Source of the DNA: Halorarum halophilum
Lineage (GTDB): Archaea; Halobacteriota; Halobacteria; Halobacteriales; Haloferacaceae
Direction: 5' to 3'
Assembly: GCF_013401515.1 (NCBI RefSeq)
Contig: NZ_CP058529.1
Coordinates: 2,294,001-2,358,000, forward strand
DNA length: 64,000 nucleotides
The notes under the pieces were generated by a model. It ran no database searches, was not told the origin of the DNA, and saw nothing but the letters and a program-made list of their open reading frames with translations. A program made the translations under genes and the position numbers. Of the stretch, positions 59,667 to 64,000 are shown in pieces (the stretch's first letter is position 1; each line of letters opens with the position of its first letter).

Positions 59667-60138
59667 GTGTCGGACCTAGTTCGGGTACACCCGCCGTCCG
59701 CTAATTAATTTCCGTGTTCCCCGACAGCAAATATCGTGGATGTGGTACGTTCGCTGGCCGCGAGCGCGATCCGCATCGGACCGCCGACTACGTCCCCGAC
59801 CGACCGCCGACCACACCCCCACCGATCGTCACGTCCGGCAGGGGGACCGTACTCCGGCGCTGTCGCTTGGTAACTCTCCTCGTTCGGCGGGCGCTCGTCG
59901 TCACTGTGTCCCTACCGCCACCGCCGTCGAGATCCGAGCACACGAACGGTGCGTCGGTGACGGGGCGTTCCAGTCGAAACCGGGGGCTACCCACAGTGAA
60001 CCGGTCACTGTTCGTCTCCATCCTGTCCCCGAACGTCCGCACGGTGCCGCCTTCCCTCGTCAGTCGGGAGTAGCGTCTCCCCATCCGAACGCTTCCGTCA
60101 ACGGACGAGTTATAGGGCTGGTCTACTATGGTGGGGTA
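59667..60138. other. Gap of 472 bp between divergent genes
   Basis: CTAATTAATTTCC at 59701-59713 is an AT-rich promoter-like stretch for doxX (minus). A TATAGGGC at 60110 and CTACTATGGTGGGG lie 10-30 bp before the sensor-gene ATG. Other open frames here are in composition-driven shadow. No RNA gene seen. Confidence 0.4.
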
Positions 60139-63100
60139 ATGGGAACGCCGGGACCGACGCCGGAGACGACGCTGGAGGCCGCCCTGGAGGTGTTCGAACG
60201 GCAGGACGAACCGTGTACGCCGTTGACCGCCACGGAGGTCGCGGAGGAACTCGACTGTACGCGACGGACCGCCCACCGGAAACTGGAGGAGTTGAGCGAG
60301 CAGGGGGAGCTCCACAGCAAGAAGACGGGGGCGCGAAGTCGCATCTGGTGGCGATCGCCCCCCGACCGATCGGCGGACGAACCATCGCGGGACGGACAGC
60401 CGACGGACGAACAGTCGACCGACGCGGCGGTGACGGAGACCGCCGCCGTCCCGTCCGTCGAGGGGGACCAGCCGGTTCTGGAGCAGTTCGGCGCGTTCGT
60501 GAGCGCGGTCGAGGACTACGCCATCTTCATGCTCGACCCCGACGGCGTCGTCGTCAGCTGGAACGAGGGCGCCAGACGGATCAAGGGGTACGAGGAGGGG
60601 GAGATCGTCGGCGAGCACTTCACCGTCTTCTACGAGGACACCGACGTCAGGCGGGGCATCCCGGCGAACATCCTGAAGACCGCACGCGAGGAGGGCCGCG
60701 CCGAGCACGAGGGGTGGCGCGTGCGCGCCGACGGCTCTCGGTTCTGGGCGAACGTCACCGTCACCGCGGTCCGGGACGACGATGGCTCGCTCGCGGGGTT
60801 CACGAAGGTGACGCGCGACCTGACCGAGCGCCGGAACTACGAGCGGGCGCTCGAGGAGGAGCGCGACTTGCTGGACCAGGTTCTCGACACCACCCCGGTC
60901 GGCATCATGGTCCGCGACGCCGACGGTAACGTCACTCGCGCCAACAGCGGGGTCGCGGAGATCCTCGACATCACGGAGGAGGAAGTCGCGAACCACTCGG
61001 TCCCCGACCTCCCGTTCTTCGACGAGGAGGGCGAGCCGATGAGCGCCGAGGAGCACCCCTACTCGGAGGCGCTCGCCACCGGGGAGCGGGTGCCGGACCG
61101 GCTGTGCCAGATCGAACGGCCGGACGGGGAGCGGCGGTGGCTCTCGATGAACGCCATCCCGCTCACGAACGACGACGGCGAGGTCGAGCGGGTCGTCACC
61201 ACCGGCGACGACATCACCGAGTTGAAGGAACGGGAGCGCCAGCTCCGCCGGGAGCGGAACCAGACGGAGGAACTGCTGAAGACCGCCCCCGTCTCCATCG
61301 CCGTCCAGGACGCGGACGGCGAGACCGTCCTCGCGAACCGTCGGGCACAGCAGGTCCTGGGGCTCAGCGAACGGGAGATCGTCGAGGATACCGAGATCAC
61401 CGACGACTGGGCCGTCACCGACGCCGACGGGACGATGTTGGCCCTCGACGAGCGCCCGACCGCCCGGGTACTCGAGACGGGCGAACCGGTCTACGACGAG
61501 GAGATCGCGATCGAGCGGCCGGACGGCGAACGGATCTGGTTCTCCATCAACGCCGCGCCGGTGGTCGGGCCGGAGGGCGACGTGGACCGCGTGATCACCA
61601 CGGGGAAGGAGATCACCGAGCTCAAGGAGCGAACGGACGAGCTCGAGAGCGAGCTGAGCGAGATCCTCGGCCGGATCTCGGACGCGTTCTACGCGCTGGA
61701 CGAGGAGTGGCGGTTCACCCACGTCAACGATCGGGCCGCGGAGCTCCTCCAGCGCTCCGCGGACGAGTTGCTCGGGAAGTCCGTCTGGGCGGAGTTCCCG
61801 GAGGCCGCGGCGGGGGAGATCAGCGACCAGTACCGGCGGGCGATGGACACCCAGGAGTCGGTCACCTTCGAGACGTTCTTCGAGCCGCTCGACGGATGGT
61901 TCGAGCTGAACGCCTATCCCTCGGAGACGGGCCTGTCGGTGTACTTCCGGGACGTGACCGAGCGGAAGGAGCGCGAGCGCCAGCTCCTGGAGTCCGAGCA
62001 GCGGTACCGGACGCTCATCGAGCACTTCCCCAACGGCGCCGTCGCCCTCGTCGACGGGGACCTGAACTACCGGACCGTCGGCGGCACCCCCCTCGACGTG
62101 GCGGACGTCACGGTCGAGGAGCTCGAGGGGATGCCGGCGGAGAAGGTCCTGCCGTCGAAACTCGCCGACGAACTCGTCCCGCGCTACGAGGCGGCACTCG
62201 ACGGGGAGTTCGGCACGTTCGAGCTCGAACTCGGCGACCGGTTCTTCCAGTTCCAGGTCGTCCCCGTCCGGGACGATTCCGGCGACGTCTTCGCCGCGAT
62301 GGGGATGTCCCAGGACGTCACCGAACGGAAGCGGTACGAGCGTGAGCTGGAGCGCTTCCGCACCATCGTCGAGACCGTCAACGACGGCGTCTACACCGTC
62401 GACGGCGAGGGGCGATTCACGATGGTCAACGAGGCGTACGCCGAGCTGACGGGGTACTCGCGCGAGGAACTCGTCGGCTCCCACGTCTCGCTCGTCATCG
62501 ACGACGACGTGGCGGCGTCGGCCCGCGAACTCGAGGGCGAACTGCTCGCGGGCGAGACGGATACCGCCAAGATCGAGGCGGAGATCGCGACCGCCGACGG
62601 GGGGACGGTCACCGCGGAGGCGACGTTCGCCATGCTCCCCGACGAGGAGGGGGACGCGGAACGCGTCGGCGTCGTCCGGGACATCAGCGAGCGGAAGGCG
62701 TACGAGCGCGCGCTCGAGGAGAGCGAGCGCCGGTACCGGACGCTCGTCGAGCACTTCCCCGACGGCCTCGTCGGCCTGTTCGACGAGGACCTGCGCTACA
62801 CGGCCGCGGGCGGCGAACTCGTCGACAAGGTGGGCATCGACCTGGAGGAGGCCATCGGGGCCACCGTCGACGAGCGCCTCCCGGAGGACCTCCTCACCGA
62901 GGTCGAGCCGTACTTCCGCGGGGCCCTCGAGGGCGAGGAGTCCACCTTCGAGGTGGAGTACCACGACCGCCACCTGCAGGCGCACACGCTCCCCGTACGG
63001 AACGGTAACGGCGAGATCTTCGCGGGGATGCTGATGGTGCAGGACGTCACCGACCGCGTCGAGCGCGAGCGCGAGATCGAGGAACAGCGCGAACGCTACC

Positions 63101-64000
63101 GCCGGCTGGTCGACGTCGCGCCGGTCGCCATCGTCACGTACGACGCCGGGGGCGAGATCCAGTTCGCCAACGAGGCCACGGCCGAGTTGATCGGCGTCGA
63201 CGACACCGAGTCGCTGGTGGGGACGCCCGCGATCGAGTACATCCACCCCGACGAGCGCGAGGAGTCGACGGGGCGCATCCGATCGATGCTGGAGGACCGC
63301 GAGTCGGTCCCGCCGACGGAGCGGCGGATCGTCACCGCCGACGGCGAGGTCAAGCACGTACTCATCGCCAGTATCCCCGTCACCTACGGCGGCGAACCGG
63401 CGGCACAGACCGTCCTCGTCGACGTCACCGAGCGGAAGGAGCACGAGCGGGAACTCGAGGCCCGCGCGCGCCAGCAGGACGTCGTGTCCGAACTGGGCCA
63501 GCGCGCGCTCGAGAACCCCTCGCTCGCCGACCTGTTCGACGAGGCGGTCGAGGCGGTCGCCGACACCCTCGACACCGACTACACGAAGGTGCTCGAGTTG
63601 CAGGAGGACGGCGAGATGCTGTTGCGCTCCGGGGTCGGCTGGCGCGAGGGGCTAGTCGGCGACGCCACGGTCGGGACCGGGAGCGACTCGCAGGCGGGGT
63701 ACACGCTGGACTCGACGGCGCCGGTCGTCGTCGACGACCTCGCGACGGAGTCCCGGTTCAGCGGCCCGGATCTGCTCGTCGAGCACGACGTGTCGGCCGG
63801 CATCAGCACGATCATCGGGCCGCCGGGGGACCCGTGGGGGGTCCTCGGCACCCACGACACCGACCGGACCTGGTTCACCGCAAAGGACGTCAGCTTCGTC
63901 CAGAGCGTCGCGAACATCCTGACGACCGCCATCGAGCGCGCGCGGTACGAGGAGGAACTGAACGAGACGGTCGCCGAACTCCGCGAGTCGAACCAGCGGC
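60139..64000 (+). CDS. Giant sensor protein: N-terminal HTH, eight PAS domains, GAF (runs off the window)
   Basis: ATG at 60139; open to the last base, at least 1,287 codons. A winged helix (about 18-75: PLTATEVAEELDCTRRTAHRKLEEL) is followed by eight PAS blocks beginning near 118, 245, 375, 510, 625, 745, 860 and 985, most closing with a D-(V/I)-(T/S)-E-R/L-K linker, then a GAF domain (about 1120-1260) and a helix ending LRESNQR. In haloarchaea this end normally leads into a histidine kinase; that part is outside the window. A very long antisense frame is a shadow. Confidence 0.9.
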   Translation, partial: MGTPGPTPETTLEAALEVFERQDEPCTPLTATEVAEELDCTRRTAHRKLEELSEQGELHSKKTGARSRIWWRSPPDRSADEPSRDGQPTDEQSTDAAVTETAAVPSVEGDQPVLEQFGAFVSAVEDYAIFMLDPDGVVVSWNEGARRIKGYEEGEIVGEHFTVFYEDTDVRRGIPANILKTAREEGRAEHEGWRVRADGSRFWANVTVTAVRDDDGSLAGFTKVTRDLTERRNYERALEEERDLLDQVLDTTPVGIMVRDADGNVTRANSGVAEILDITEEEVANHSVPDLPFFDEEGEPMSAEEHPYSEALATGERVPDRLCQIERPDGERRWLSMNAIPLTNDDGEVERVVTTGDDITELKERERQLRRERNQTEELLKTAPVSIAVQDADGETVLANRRAQQVLGLSEREIVEDTEITDDWAVTDADGTMLALDERPTARVLETGEPVYDEEIAIERPDGERIWFSINAAPVVGPEGDVDRVITTGKEITELKERTDELESELSEILGRISDAFYALDEEWRFTHVNDRAAELLQRSADELLGKSVWAEFPEAAAGEISDQYRRAMDTQESVTFETFFEPLDGWFELNAYPSETGLSVYFRDVTERKERERQLLESEQRYRTLIEHFPNGAVALVDGDLNYRTVGGTPLDVADVTVEELEGMPAEKVLPSKLADELVPRYEAALDGEFGTFELELGDRFFQFQVVPVRDDSGDVFAAMGMSQDVTERKRYERELERFRTIVETVNDGVYTVDGEGRFTMVNEAYAELTGYSREELVGSHVSLVIDDDVAASARELEGELLAGETDTAKIEAEIATADGGTVTAEATFAMLPDEEGDAERVGVVRDISERKAYERALEESERRYRTLVEHFPDGLVGLFDEDLRYTAAGGELVDKVGIDLEEAIGATVDERLPEDLLTEVEPYFRGALEGEESTFEVEYHDRHLQAHTLPVRNGNGEIFAGMLMVQDVTDRVEREREIEEQRERYRRLVDVAPVAIVTYDAGGEIQFANEATAELIGVDDTESLVGTPAIEYIHPDEREESTGRIRSMLEDRESVPPTERRIVTADGEVKHVLIASIPVTYGGEPAAQTVLVDVTERKEHERELEARARQQDVVSELGQRALENPSLADLFDEAVEAVADTLDTDYTKVLELQEDGEMLLRSGVGWREGLVGDATVGTGSDSQAGYTLDSTAPVVVDDLATESRFSGPDLLVEHDVSAGISTIIGPPGDPWGVLGTHDTDRTWFTAKDVSFVQSVANILTTAIERARYEEELNETVAELRESNQR

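Noticed and set aside
59788-63444. 1,218-codon open frame on the minus strand
   Set aside because: It is antisense to the multi-PAS protein; the translation is Arg/Val/Asp/Leu-rich with no domain, as expected from GC-rich codon bias, while the plus strand has clear PAS and GAF motifs.

Overview
The window is haloarchaeal chromosome. The backbone is very GC-rich, its proteins are strongly acidic, many genes start at or a few bases after a TATA-box promoter (leaderless style), and the housekeeping genes are archaeal: an intron-containing tRNA, sliding clamp PCNA, SRP54, UPF0200/UPF0201, TatC, and a PAS/GAF sensor protein whose layout resembles haloarchaeal sensor kinases. The genus cannot be fixed from the sequence alone.

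Layout. (1) 1-4686 is core chromosome: the 3' part of a TatC gene, a MaoC hydratase, an RHH regulator overlapping a queuosine-precursor transporter, a small nucleotidyltransferase-like pair of foreign look, and the rRNA methyltransferase gene rlmE on the minus strand. (2) 4666-40950 is a roughly 36.3 kb integrated element, visibly AT-richer than the backbone. A tyrosine integrase with an RHH partner lies at its left edge. A perfect 15-bp direct repeat bounds it: codons 3-7 of rlmE on the left, and an orphaned fragment of the original rlmE 5' end (ATG plus eight codons and a promoter) on the right, beside pcn. The element therefore appears to have integrated inside the 5' coding end of rlmE and to have supplied a replacement start codon and promoter. 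(3) 41215-64000 is core chromosome again: pcn, a HAD phosphatase, transporters, SRP54, an enolase-superfamily enzyme, SurE, MgtE-like half transporters, an FMN-dependent hydroxyacid oxidase, UPF0200/UPF0201, tRNA-Arg(UCU) with an intron and a nearby duplicated 3' end, regulators, DoxX, and a giant multi-PAS sensor running off the window.

The element is mostly a defence and conflict island. From left to right it carries: a Fic/Doc-like protein; a Panacea/YwgA-like protein; a PD-(D/E)xK nuclease candidate; a divergent TATA-binding protein; a type I restriction-modification operon (hsdR-hsdM-hsdS); a tight three-gene operon of methyltransferase with specificity-like domain, HEPN-motif protein and CARF-like/HTH regulator, which I regard as the best candidate for an undescribed system; a GIY-YIG-like nuclease and a DUF6884-like protein; a plasmid-like core (dyad cluster, AbrB-like regulator with its own operator, serine recombinase, putative replication protein); a single-chain GmrSD-type restriction enzyme; an SRAP protein; a membrane/PH-domain/Tat-secreted cluster; an operon of five overlapping tiny genes; a TrmB-type regulator coupled to a second Panacea-like protein; and a CBASS-like operon (TIM-barrel-like protein, CD-NTase, SLATT effector) joined by TGATG overlaps.

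Two related intergenic repeats (about 1963-2136 and 45610-45794) share outer modules but carry different perfect hairpins inside. All functional names are from sequence motifs read by eye; no database search was run.
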